Shown piece after piece: positions 8,383 to 15,766 of a stretch of 21,165 nucleotides of DNA. The position numbers and the translations under genes were made by a program. A model generated the notes under the pieces. That model saw nothing but the letters and a program-made list of their open reading frames with translations. It did no database searches and was not told the DNA's origin. Positions within the stretch are counted from its first letter, which is position 1. Every line of letters begins with the position of its first letter. Source of the stretch: a virus. The stretch lies in IMG/VR virus record IMGVR_UViG_3300017786_000184, positions 1-21,165 of that record. One strand, given 5' to 3'.

Positions 8383-9357
8383 CTATGATGCTAATGCTGT
8401 TCGTTTCCACATATATACTGTTATATAAGGTTGGATATTGTTATGCCCTGTTACTGTGCCGTTTGTTAAGGCTCTGTTGGCGGATGTGTATGTGTTTTGT
8501 CTCATTTCATATTGATCGCTATAAAGCATTTTGTTGCCAGAAGAATCAAAAGTTGAATCTTCAGTATTGTTAGATACACCATCCATTTTAATGAACCTGT
8601 CAAAACTGTTAGACGCATCTGATTCTTTTTTGTTCCACTGATGATTATGATTTATTTCTGCTTGTGTAAGCGTATGGTTGTATTCGCCAGCTGTAGCTTC
8701 TGATGTGCTGAATACTACAGATTCACTGTTGCTGTCTGTACCAGTTCCTACACCCACCAATGTACGGCCAGCACCGAATGCTGCCCAAGTGCCGCCATAT
8801 ATTGTTGCAGGATCAGCGTTTGATGTAGAAATGAATATAGAATCTACAGGATAAACTATGTTAAATATATTTTTCAGTCTTGCGTCAGTAGCGTCGCCAG
8901 TGCTTAACTTCGTGTTTAAATCAGCAACATCAACACCATCAACTGTGCCTGTCACAGTTATATTATCGTTGACTGTGAGCTCGCCTGACGTTGTTAATGT
9001 ACCATTGACAGTTAACGCGCCATTAGCAAGTGCCATTAAATCTTCATCGTCAGTTGTGAAACCAATATTGCTGCCGTCAATCGTGACGTTATTACATATA
9101 ATTTTTTCTAGCGTCGCACTGGTAGTTGCACTAACAGTAGTACAGGCTAAGGTAGTAAATGCACCAGTGTTAGGTGTTCCAGCACCTATCGGAGCGTTAT
9201 CAATTGATCCGCTGTTTATATCTATGCCAGATATAGGTGAATTACCACTGAGTAGGTCGTCTGTTTTTACCCAGTTTGCATTCAGCAGCGTACCCCAATT
9301 ATCTAATTCAGCACCTACCGTTGGTGTATAAAAATTATAGTCTGTTGTTGTGCTCAT
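8383..9357 (-). CDS. tail collar-type fibre protein with gp10-like C-terminus
   Basis: A 324-residue protein. Its N-terminus (YNFYTPTVGAELDNWGTLLN) is a diverged copy of the start of the long fibre, and both share an IDGSNIG segment. The C-terminal half begins IVYPVDSIFISTSNADPATI and YGGTWAAFGAGRTLVGVGTG, continues with EYNHTLTQAEINHNHQW, and ends HNNIQPYITVYMWKRT. These are hallmarks of the T4 gp10/collar-like receptor-binding domain, where His-rich loops bind metal in the trimer. The ribosome binding site is AGGTGATATATG. The upstream gene is seven bases away. Likely a receptor-binding short fibre. Confidence 0.85.
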   Translation of the reverse strand: MSTTTDYNFYTPTVGAELDNWGTLLNANWVKTDDLLSGNSPISGIDINSGSIDNAPIGAGTPNTGAFTTLACTTVSATTSATLEKIICNNVTIDGSNIGFTTDDEDLMALANGALTVNGTLTTSGELTVNDNITVTGTVDGVDVADLNTKLSTGDATDARLKNIFNIVYPVDSIFISTSNADPATIYGGTWAAFGAGRTLVGVGTGTDSNSESVVFSTSEATAGEYNHTLTQAEINHNHQWNKKESDASNSFDRFIKMDGVSNNTEDSTFDSSGNKMLYSDQYEMRQNTYTSANRALTNGTVTGHNNIQPYITVYMWKRTALAS

Positions 9358-9364
9358 ATATCAC

Positions 9365-9598
9365 CTAATTTTGTATTCTAACCTCTGTCCAAGTTTCTGG
9401 GGTTTCTGTTACCGATGACCATGTCTCATCTGACTCAGTCACCGCTGTCCATGACTCTGTATCTTCTGTTACCTCAACCCATGTTATACGTATTACTGAT
9501 AACATTTGAGTTGATTCCCTGCTTAATGCAGAGCCTGAAAGAAGCCTCGTTGCAGTTTGGTACTTTCCGTAGTCATATAAATATACACCGTACCTCAT
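9365..9598 (-). CDS. Trp decapeptide-repeat protein
   Basis: A 77-residue protein whose C-terminal half holds four exact ten-residue spaced tryptophans (W40, W50, W60, W70) in units of the form TW-x-x-VTE-x-x-E: TWVEVTEDTE, SWTAVTESDE, TWSSVTETPE, TWTEVRIQN. The N-terminal part (MRYGVYLYDYGKYQTATRLL) is ordinary. Similar W/VTE repeats are seen in small proteins of marine phage tail operons, but no function is known to me. The ATG overlaps the TGA of the previous gene (ATGA). Confidence 0.75.
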   Translation of the reverse strand: MRYGVYLYDYGKYQTATRLLSGSALSRESTQMLSVIRITWVEVTEDTESWTAVTESDETWSSVTETPETWTEVRIQN

Positions 9599-9972
9599 GC
9601 ATCTATCATCTGTATTTGTAACTGGTTAGCGTCTATCTGTATCTGTGTGGCGTTGTTGCCATCCAGAGAGCTTGTTAGCTGCGAAGCCACAAGCTGATTG
9701 CCGCCAGTTGCTGCATCATATATAGCCACATGAGTAATCACGCCAAATGACTCGCCTAGATTCCAATTTAATGCCACAGGGTTTTTCACTGTGTTACCGC
9801 CATCAATAACAAAATTTGATTGCTTCCTAGCATACGATGCCGTTGCTACCTCATTACTAACAGTTGGTGCAGCTGTATGCAGCCCAACATACAACGCTGT
9901 AGGTGCAGTGTAACTTACACCTGTAAACACATGGTTCAATATTGCAGCATCTAAAAAGTTAGTAAATGCCAT
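9595..9972 (-). CDS. conserved phage tail/virion protein
   Basis: A 125-residue protein beginning MAFTNFLDAAILNHVFTGVS, then YTAPTALYVGLHTAAPT, YARKQSNF and GVITHVAIYDAATGGNQLVA. This is a recognisable and widespread small phage structural family, often annotated as a tail or fibre-linked protein. It is beta-rich and has no catalytic motif. The start codon overlaps the adaptor stop (TAATG), so the two are translationally coupled. Confidence 0.75.
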   Translation of the reverse strand: MAFTNFLDAAILNHVFTGVSYTAPTALYVGLHTAAPTVSNEVATASYARKQSNFVIDGGNTVKNPVALNWNLGESFGVITHVAIYDAATGGNQLVASQLTSSLDGNNATQIQIDANQLQIQMIDA

Positions 9973-10619
9973 TAATATATCCTTCTCGACAAACCTGTAT
10001 CTAAGCCTCTACGACGCATTCTAAGGCCGTCTACGCCAAATTCAGCTGCCTGCCCTTCATCCTCTAGCCTTTTAATTGATGCAGCGTACAGCTGTGCGAA
10101 GACCGTCATACGCTGGTCGTCATTTAAATATGGAGCAGAATGCAGCAGCGATCCGTACAAATAAATATCAGGAGCTTCAGTAAGCAGCCAATTAGACGTA
10201 TTGCTGTCACTCAATGCAGGTATCTTCTTGTAATAATGCAGCTCAAACGTCGTTGATGCGTTAGGCGATGGAAATACCTCAAACTGGTCCTCAATATGGC
10301 AGTAAAATTTAGGCGTTCCTGCTTCATTTGCTCGATTCATCCTGCGCTCATCCATAGCTGCTACGCTTAACAACTCTAATGCCTTTGTGTTGCCTGTAGT
10401 TATGCGTAAACGCTTCGTCTGAACCCAATCAGACGGTCTGGCGATGTATCTGTCGGTAGATGTTGTTGTCACCCTATCTTCCATCTGCCAATGACGCAAA
10501 TCTCTGTCGATTTGTGCCTGTGCTAAATCAATAAACGTAGGAATTACAGATGTTAAGTCTGTTCTGTTCAAATAATCAGCAATTGTTGTCTTTAACTCTG
10601 CAAATGTTGTTATAGCCAT
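9972..10619 (-). CDS. head-tail adaptor-like protein
   Basis: A 215-residue mostly helical protein. The N-terminus (TFAELKTTIADYLNRTDLTS, then FIDLAQAQIDRDLRHWQME) followed by RYIARPSDWVQTKRLRI and a helical C-terminal half (QLYAASIKRLEDEGQAAEFG) fits the podovirus adaptor/connector family that docks under the portal ring. No portal gene is present next to it. The ATG at 10619 has only a weak site (ACAGAGACTGAATTATG). A putative extended -10 lies 26 bases upstream of the start. Confidence 0.75.
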   Translation of the reverse strand: MAITTFAELKTTIADYLNRTDLTSVIPTFIDLAQAQIDRDLRHWQMEDRVTTTSTDRYIARPSDWVQTKRLRITTGNTKALELLSVAAMDERRMNRANEAGTPKFYCHIEDQFEVFPSPNASTTFELHYYKKIPALSDSNTSNWLLTEAPDIYLYGSLLHSAPYLNDDQRMTVFAQLYAASIKRLEDEGQAAEFGVDGLRMRRRGLDTGLSRRIY

Positions 10620-10643
10620 AATTCAGTCTCTGTTGCGGTGTGT

Positions 10644-10655
10644 CGATTTTACCAC
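10644..10655 (-). promoter_or_regulatory. putative late promoter, extended -10 (copy 3)
   Basis: The minus strand reads GTGGTAAAATCG, a one-base variant (TAAAAT for TATAAT) of the 14-base motif found at 2605 and 15753. It lies in the 54-base gap between the polyvalent gene and the adaptor gene, about 26 bases before the adaptor ATG. No -35 consensus is seen. Confidence 0.5.
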
Positions 10656-10673
10656 TTTTTTACTTAAAATGCT

Positions 10674-13600
10674 TTAGTTAGCTATCTGCAGCAAGCCTTG
10701 GTTAGCCTCTGGCAATAATGGTATTTCTACTTTTGGTGTTTTAGGCTTTAACGGTAAATAGAACGTCAAAGCACCCATAGCAGCTAATGCAGCGTAACCA
10801 ATTCTTGGTGCTACCTCTTCCTGCACAGGTTCAGGCAGTGAATAGTAAACATCTTGTATTTGCGTAATTCTTTTTGCTAAGTTCTCTTTGATTGAAACAT
10901 TTGTCAGTGGATCAGGCGTATTCATAACGAAATTTATAGCAGGCATCAATACTTCACCAGCTTGCTCGCCTAACAATGCTGCAGCGTCTTTTGTAGATTG
11001 ATTATAATCACCAAAGAAACTAGGCTTGTCCATCTGAGCTTGGAATCGGCCAGATTCTGGCTCGATTGCGCTGCCTAAGCCGCCAACAAGCATCCTAAAT
11101 CCATCTTCAAAGGTTCTAGCTACTAGCCTTGCTGCATCTTGTAATGCCTCAGCCTCAACCTTAGCTACGACAGCAGGTCCATATTCGTATGTGCTACTAG
11201 GTGGTGCAGCGAGTTTTTCCAAGACAGGTTTTGCTTTTTGTATTGCTGCATTAGATTCTTTAGCTGACTCGGTGATTGGCTTGCTTACAGATATATCGTC
11301 AAATAAACCATCAGTGTCTGCATACGGCCCTAATATCTCTTCAACAAGATTATCATAAATAACCAACTGTCTTTCTTGAGGCACTGTTGCCCCAGCGTAA
11401 TTTTCCGAGGCAAAAAGCGGAGTTTCATCTACTGGCTCGCCAAAAAGACCTTTCCTTAAAGGTATACTACGCACCTCATCTCTTAACTCTACATTCCTCG
11501 CCTCTACTTCTCCTGCAGTGTCTGTGTATACTCTGAATGGCGACAATATTTCATCTGGATTAAGATTACGCTGCACCTCTCGCATCTTTTCGTTTATCAA
11601 ACCACGATTTTTTTGTGTTCTTAAATCTCCAGCTGCTTGTGCCTCTTCTATTGTGCTTTGTGAAATATCTCCTTGTTTCAAGGCAGCCTCATACTTCGCA
11701 GCTAATGCAGTCAATCTATCTATTTCAGCCTGACCGCCCTTATTAACATACTGATCAGAAATTGTTAAAACTTGATCAATGTACTCTGGATCAGAACCAC
11801 GAGCAAAACCTTCACGCGCTTGTATTGCGTGCTGCAGCTCATGCAGTAAAAGACTTCTAAATTCTTTTTGTGTAACGCCTGCCCCTATATATATTTTATC
11901 TGCACCACCAAGGTAATAGGCTTCGTTGGGTGGCAACTCATTAGTAATAGCAACCTTTATATCCTTTAAGCTGCCAGCAACGCGAGAGCCGCGCACTTTT
12001 TCATCAGCATCCAAGTCACCGTAATCAGCCAAATATCTAGGCTCGCCATATTTTTCTATAAGATCAGACTGCTCCATCGTTAGTGGTTCACGCGGCATAC
12101 CGTACCTATCCGCATAATGCCTATCGTCAGCAATATCCTTTAATTCTTTTGGCTGGTACTGATCTAACAGCTCTGGGTCGTCAAAAAACTGCCACAATTT
12201 ATATGTTTCTTCTGTAAGATCGTCATCAGTAGCACCTACAAGCTCAATTCTTTCTGACAAAAAATCTATAAGGTTATTCTCTTCTAAAAAATCTAAATTG
12301 ATTTTGCTGTTTGTGTTTGGTAGCTCTGTACGCCATTTGTTGTCAGCACCGCTTCTCTCCCATCCTGTTGCACGAAATATGCTTGTCTTGTCTTGCCCTT
12401 CATCTTCCATGCGTTTAGCGGTTTCTAGCATATCTTTTCTGCTGAATCCTAGCTTAGAAGCTAGGCCAACAATTGATGCATCAGCCTCTTCAGACTGCCC
12501 TGCAGCCAACAAACCACTAGCACCAGCTACACCTGTGACACCTGACATTATGTTTGATGACTCGTCATCTAAACCTGCAGCGTTAACGGACCTAATATTC
12601 TTACCATCTAATGCTATGTAGCTATACTGATCCTCGCCAAACATTGGCTTGCCATCTGGCCTTTCATAAAGATTTGTATATCTAATAGTGTCGTAACCAG
12701 AATCCTTAATTGCTTTTCTAATCCTACCTAGATATTTTTTATTGAGATCAGAATTCATGTAGCCAAACGGTTGCAAGTCACCTGTTGTTTCATATTCTTT
12801 CAACGCTTTATTAGTTAAGGTTGGTGACTTTAGGTTTTCTTTGCGTCTAACTTCTACAATTTCATTTTTGATTTCTGTAATATTTTTTATAAGTTTTTGG
12901 AATTTAGGGTCATTACTGTGTAGCAAGCTACCCTTTTCAATGTTCAATATACCGTTAATAACTGTGTCCGATTCATTCCAATTACCAAAATCTGGCAACT
13001 CAAGCACCTCACCTTTTTTAAGATAAAAAGGCATTATCCTTGATTCTGTTCCTGCTATTGGAAAAAACTCACCCTCAGCTGGCTCAACAAATAGATTAGG
13101 GTCATCTGGCAGCGTATCGCCATCTTCAAGATCATATGGGAAAGCCTTTGATTTTAGTCGCTCATTTGCATGGCCTTTTGCACCAACATGGAAACCAATA
13201 TCATTTTGAAAAAGGTCCAAATTATCATCATCAAATGTTTCAGTGCCATGATAGTAAATGTTATCGGTGTCAAAACCTTTGTCTGCCAGCCTAGCAACAC
13301 TTGGCAGCTTGGCTAAAATACTGGCATCAGTATCCTCAGATTGAGCTGCAGTTAATAAACCAGTAGCTGCTGCTGTGCCACCAAACCCAGCCAAGATATT
13401 ATCAGTGTCATCTTGTTCGCCTTTTGCATTAACTGATCGAATATCTTTTGGATCAAACATTGCCAGTGTTGTTTGCACACCATCATCATTTTCTGCAAGC
13501 AACATACTGTCGTAACCTTTTTCTTTTAAGAAGTTTACAACTTCAGGCTTTTCATAGACTAAATACTTGCCTTTTCGATATGCGTCTATTACATAGGGGT

Positions 13601-15233
13601 CTTTTGTTTCGTCTAAAAAAAACTGCCCTGTAGGGTTATCAAATTGATCTAAAACTGGTTGTTCACCGCCTTGTAATTTAAGTATCTCATCTACAATTTC
13701 TGGTTCGTTTTGCGGATCAAATGTCTTTTTGGCTCTCGTAAAAACAGGGTAAATTGAACTGTCTGCCATTCTCTCGGCTTCAATAAATTTTCTACGTTCA
13801 GGGTAATAAACTTCTTGGTAATATTTGCTTTTTTCTTCTTCAGTTGTTATCTCTTTTATTATTTTTTCATGCTTTTCATCAAAGCGTTTTCTTTCGGCTT
13901 TTAAGCTGTCAAGTGTGCTTGTGTCACCCTGCCTCTCTGTAAATTTGCCTTTACCTAACCAGTCGTTAGCAAACTGTGGGTCTGGCGTTAAAAATATCAA
14001 TCCGTCGGAATAGCCAGCTTTAAACTTATCTATGTCTTGTTTGCTGGCATGATAAAAAACGCGGTCGGTGTTGAAGCCTTTTTCTTTGAGTTTAGAAATA
14101 TTAGCTAATTTTGCTATAGGATTAGCATCCGCCTCTTCGCTGCCTAACGCTGCAGCTCCCAGCAAACCTAATGATGCAGCAGTAGCTAATGGATTTGCGC
14201 TTACCTTAATACCTTTAGCTTCTAACCTACGCAGCAAGTCTTCATCAATAATACCGCCATAAGGTGACACTTCAGCTGCTCGCCTCATATCGCTAAACGC
14301 TTCTCTTGGCCCAGAATCACCCATGCTTAAGGGTCGGCCATAAATACCACCATCAGATTTGTATTGTGCAGTAGGGTCTAAATCTATGAGAGTTGCATCA
14401 GTGTCTAACCGCCCGATAAAGTCGCCAGCAACAGCGTCTGGATAAATAATATTGCCCTGACCAGATAGGTTGCCAGCATCAACATCAAGCAAGCCAACAT
14501 TTTGGAATCCCATCGTAGGTGCAGTTAATTGTGATGGATCAGCGATTGCAAGCCTTGCCTGCGGTAAAGATATGCCACCCTTATCTCGGTAGCCCTTGTC
14601 CATTATCTGCTGCTGTATAAATTTTCTGACTCTATCAGGCTGCATAGCGATTTGTGCTGGTGCTCTTGGGTCGTCGATACCAACAAAATCTGGCACTCTA
14701 TCCCTTATATCAGCATTGAGTTTTTTCTTAACAGCTGCAGGCATATTAGCCGACGCATAAGACATCATAACGCCAGATGTCATTTCACCAGAAAAATCAC
14801 TGCCTGAAGGTGTCATTCGCCAATTAATGAGCGCAGGGTTTCTGCCATATTGTTGTTTTAAATTTGAACCAGCTTGCAGCATTTGATTTATAGGGATTGT
14901 CCCAGATGCCCACAACGGACCATCTTTCATAAAGTCTTGGCCGCCAGTTAGGCTTACTGGATAGGCTAAATTTTTATCCCCGATACCTACTACCTGACCA
15001 CCTGCTGCTGTACGGTCAGACATTGTTGAGAGATATGGGTAGCCTTCTAGGTCGCTAAGTGTAACTGTTGGCGAAGCATCATAACCGCCCTCAACAACAG
15101 GCTTGCCATACTGATCTCTGGGCTTAACCTTCGGCACACTTCTAAGCTCAAAGCCTTCGTCATATTCTTCAGGCTCAAATATATAATCAAGTATACCTTT
15201 CGCTCTTGCACCGATGCCTTTTGCTTTTGACAT
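10674..15233 (-). CDS. large polyvalent protein: two ADP-ribosyltransferase-like domains plus HExxH protease-like domain
   Basis: A 1519-residue protein, starting at the ATG at 15233 (an upstream ATG at 15326 would overlap the 88-residue gene). Order of parts: conserved N-terminal region about 55-340 (YPYLSTMSDRTAAGG); ART-like domain 1 from about 391 (RVFYHASKQDIDKF, GLIFLTPDP) to 602 (DIRSVNA); ART-like domain 2 from about 658 (NIYYHGTETF) to 884 (NIRSVNA); then an LPD23-like segment (FRATGWERSGADNKW, about 953-967) leading to LLLHELQHAIQAREGFARGS (1128-1147) and AGEVEARN (1240-1247). HELQH with the later Glu suggests a gluzincin-like zinc site. A hydrophobic stretch lies near 1478-1494. 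Families of polyvalent ART and protease domains act on host proteins after injection; that role here is inferred. Confidence 0.8.
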   Translation of the reverse strand: MSKAKGIGARAKGILDYIFEPEEYDEGFELRSVPKVKPRDQYGKPVVEGGYDASPTVTLSDLEGYPYLSTMSDRTAAGGQVVGIGDKNLAYPVSLTGGQDFMKDGPLWASGTIPINQMLQAGSNLKQQYGRNPALINWRMTPSGSDFSGEMTSGVMMSYASANMPAAVKKKLNADIRDRVPDFVGIDDPRAPAQIAMQPDRVRKFIQQQIMDKGYRDKGGISLPQARLAIADPSQLTAPTMGFQNVGLLDVDAGNLSGQGNIIYPDAVAGDFIGRLDTDATLIDLDPTAQYKSDGGIYGRPLSMGDSGPREAFSDMRRAAEVSPYGGIIDEDLLRRLEAKGIKVSANPLATAASLGLLGAAALGSEEADANPIAKLANISKLKEKGFNTDRVFYHASKQDIDKFKAGYSDGLIFLTPDPQFANDWLGKGKFTERQGDTSTLDSLKAERKRFDEKHEKIIKEITTEEEKSKYYQEVYYPERRKFIEAERMADSSIYPVFTRAKKTFDPQNEPEIVDEILKLQGGEQPVLDQFDNPTGQFFLDETKDPYVIDAYRKGKYLVYEKPEVVNFLKEKGYDSMLLAENDDGVQTTLAMFDPKDIRSVNAKGEQDDTDNILAGFGGTAAATGLLTAAQSEDTDASILAKLPSVARLADKGFDTDNIYYHGTETFDDDNLDLFQNDIGFHVGAKGHANERLKSKAFPYDLEDGDTLPDDPNLFVEPAEGEFFPIAGTESRIMPFYLKKGEVLELPDFGNWNESDTVINGILNIEKGSLLHSNDPKFQKLIKNITEIKNEIVEVRRKENLKSPTLTNKALKEYETTGDLQPFGYMNSDLNKKYLGRIRKAIKDSGYDTIRYTNLYERPDGKPMFGEDQYSYIALDGKNIRSVNAAGLDDESSNIMSGVTGVAGASGLLAAGQSEEADASIVGLASKLGFSRKDMLETAKRMEDEGQDKTSIFRATGWERSGADNKWRTELPNTNSKINLDFLEENNLIDFLSERIELVGATDDDLTEETYKLWQFFDDPELLDQYQPKELKDIADDRHYADRYGMPREPLTMEQSDLIEKYGEPRYLADYGDLDADEKVRGSRVAGSLKDIKVAITNELPPNEAYYLGGADKIYIGAGVTQKEFRSLLLHELQHAIQAREGFARGSDPEYIDQVLTISDQYVNKGGQAEIDRLTALAAKYEAALKQGDISQSTIEEAQAAGDLRTQKNRGLINEKMREVQRNLNPDEILSPFRVYTDTAGEVEARNVELRDEVRSIPLRKGLFGEPVDETPLFASENYAGATVPQERQLVIYDNLVEEILGPYADTDGLFDDISVSKPITESAKESNAAIQKAKPVLEKLAAPPSSTYEYGPAVVAKVEAEALQDAARLVARTFEDGFRMLVGGLGSAIEPESGRFQAQMDKPSFFGDYNQSTKDAAALLGEQAGEVLMPAINFVMNTPDPLTNVSIKENLAKRITQIQDVYYSLPEPVQEEVAPRIGYAALAAMGALTFYLPLKPKTPKVEIPLLPEANQGLLQIAN

Positions 15234-15237
15234 TACA

Positions 15238-15504
15238 CTACCACTTTGTACGATTAGCCCAGTAAGCTGCTGACATCTTGCCTTTCTTGATGTTCTTAGC
15301 GTGTCTGGCTTTGAATGATTTAGCACGTTTGGTCATGGTCTTGTCGCCAGTTTTACCCTGCTGACCGAACCGTATAGTCTTCACCTCGTCGCCATCCTTA
15401 GCCACCACAACGTGCGATTTAGTTTTATGGCTTGGTGTGCGCTTAGGTTTGTTAAAGCCGCTAACGCCTGCCCTAGCCAATCTAGGGTCTTTTTTCTTAG
15501 GCAC
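15238..15504 (-). CDS. basic conserved phage protein (DUF6321-like)
   Basis: An 88-residue, strongly basic protein starting at a GTG, six bases after the TTA stop of the tiny peptide gene begins and with AAAGGG nine bases upstream. The sequence VSGFNKPKRTPSHKTKSHVV, then KTIRFGQQG and KARHAKNIKKGKMSAAYW, is typical of a small family common in marine phages, which I recall as DUF6321, though I cannot check. Function unknown; nucleic acid binding is plausible from charge. It sits in a run of three basic genes between the large terminase and the polyvalent protein. Confidence 0.75.
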   Translation of the reverse strand: MPKKKDPRLARAGVSGFNKPKRTPSHKTKSHVVVAKDGDEVKTIRFGQQGKTGDKTMTKRAKSFKARHAKNIKKGKMSAAYWANRTKW

Positions 15505-15506
15505 TA

Positions 15507-15572
15507 TTACTTACCCTTTGTCTTTTTCTTTTTTTTCTTTTTGGTTGGCTTGCTGCTGTATGACTTATACAT
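15507..15572 (-). CDS. tiny lysine-rich peptide (21 residues)
   Basis: A 21-residue frame reads MYKSYSSKPTKKKKKKKTKG and a final K, with a TAA at 15507. The ATG sits two bases after the stop of the 53-residue basic gene, with AAGAGGAAATAGCAATG upstream as a plausible binding site (GAGG). The A-rich tract encoding the seven lysines could slip. Similar tiny Lys-rich peptides are found after the 53-residue type of protein in marine phages, as far as I recall. A coding function is plausible, not certain. Confidence 0.5.
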   Translation of the reverse strand: MYKSYSSKPTKKKKKKKTKGK

Positions 15573-15574
15573 TG

Positions 15575-15736
15575 CTATTTCCTCTTCTTAACCTTTTTAG
15601 GTTTCTTTGCTGTCTTTGCTGCTGCCTTAAATGCTGCTGCAGTTGGTGCACCTTTTGATCCTGCCTTACGCATTTTTTCCTTGCTGCCTGCCTTAATACG
15701 CTTTCGCTTCTTATGGATATTCTTGTACAAACTCAT
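15575..15736 (-). CDS. small basic histone-like phage protein (53 residues)
   Basis: A 53-residue protein reads MSLYKNIHKKRKRIKAGSKE then KMRKAGSKGAPTAAAFKAAA and ends KTAKKPKKVKKRK. It is almost all Lys, Arg, Ala and Gly, with an imperfect KAGSKE/KAGSKG repeat; the C-terminus is histone H1-like. The ATG at 15736 has a good site (AAAAGGGAGTCGTCATG). It starts 20 bases after the putative late -10 at 15757-15762, itself overlapping the large terminase stop. This is a recognisable small gene of marine phages with unknown function. DNA binding in the virion is an inference. Confidence 0.75.
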   Translation of the reverse strand: MSLYKNIHKKRKRIKAGSKEKMRKAGSKGAPTAAAFKAAAKTAKKPKKVKKRK

Positions 15737-15752
15737 GACGACTCCCTTTTGG

Positions 15753-15766
15753 CCCGATTATACCAC
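15753..15766 (-). promoter_or_regulatory. putative late promoter, extended -10 (copy 2)
   Basis: The minus strand reads GTGGTATAATCGGG, identical to the copy at 2605-2618. The TATAAT hexamer overlaps the terminase TAA stop. A transcript starting about 7 bases downstream would have a short leader with GGGAG before the 53-residue basic gene. No clear -35. Confidence 0.6.

Noticed and set aside
15234-15326. Start of the polyvalent gene at 15326
   Set aside because: It would run 93 bases over the 88-residue basic gene, in another frame; the ATG at 15233 follows that gene's stop directly.
15507-15572. A frameshift at the poly-A tract joining the 21-residue and 88-residue frames
   Set aside because: A TAA in the frame of the 88-residue gene lies between the tract and its GTG, so a shift there would end translation.
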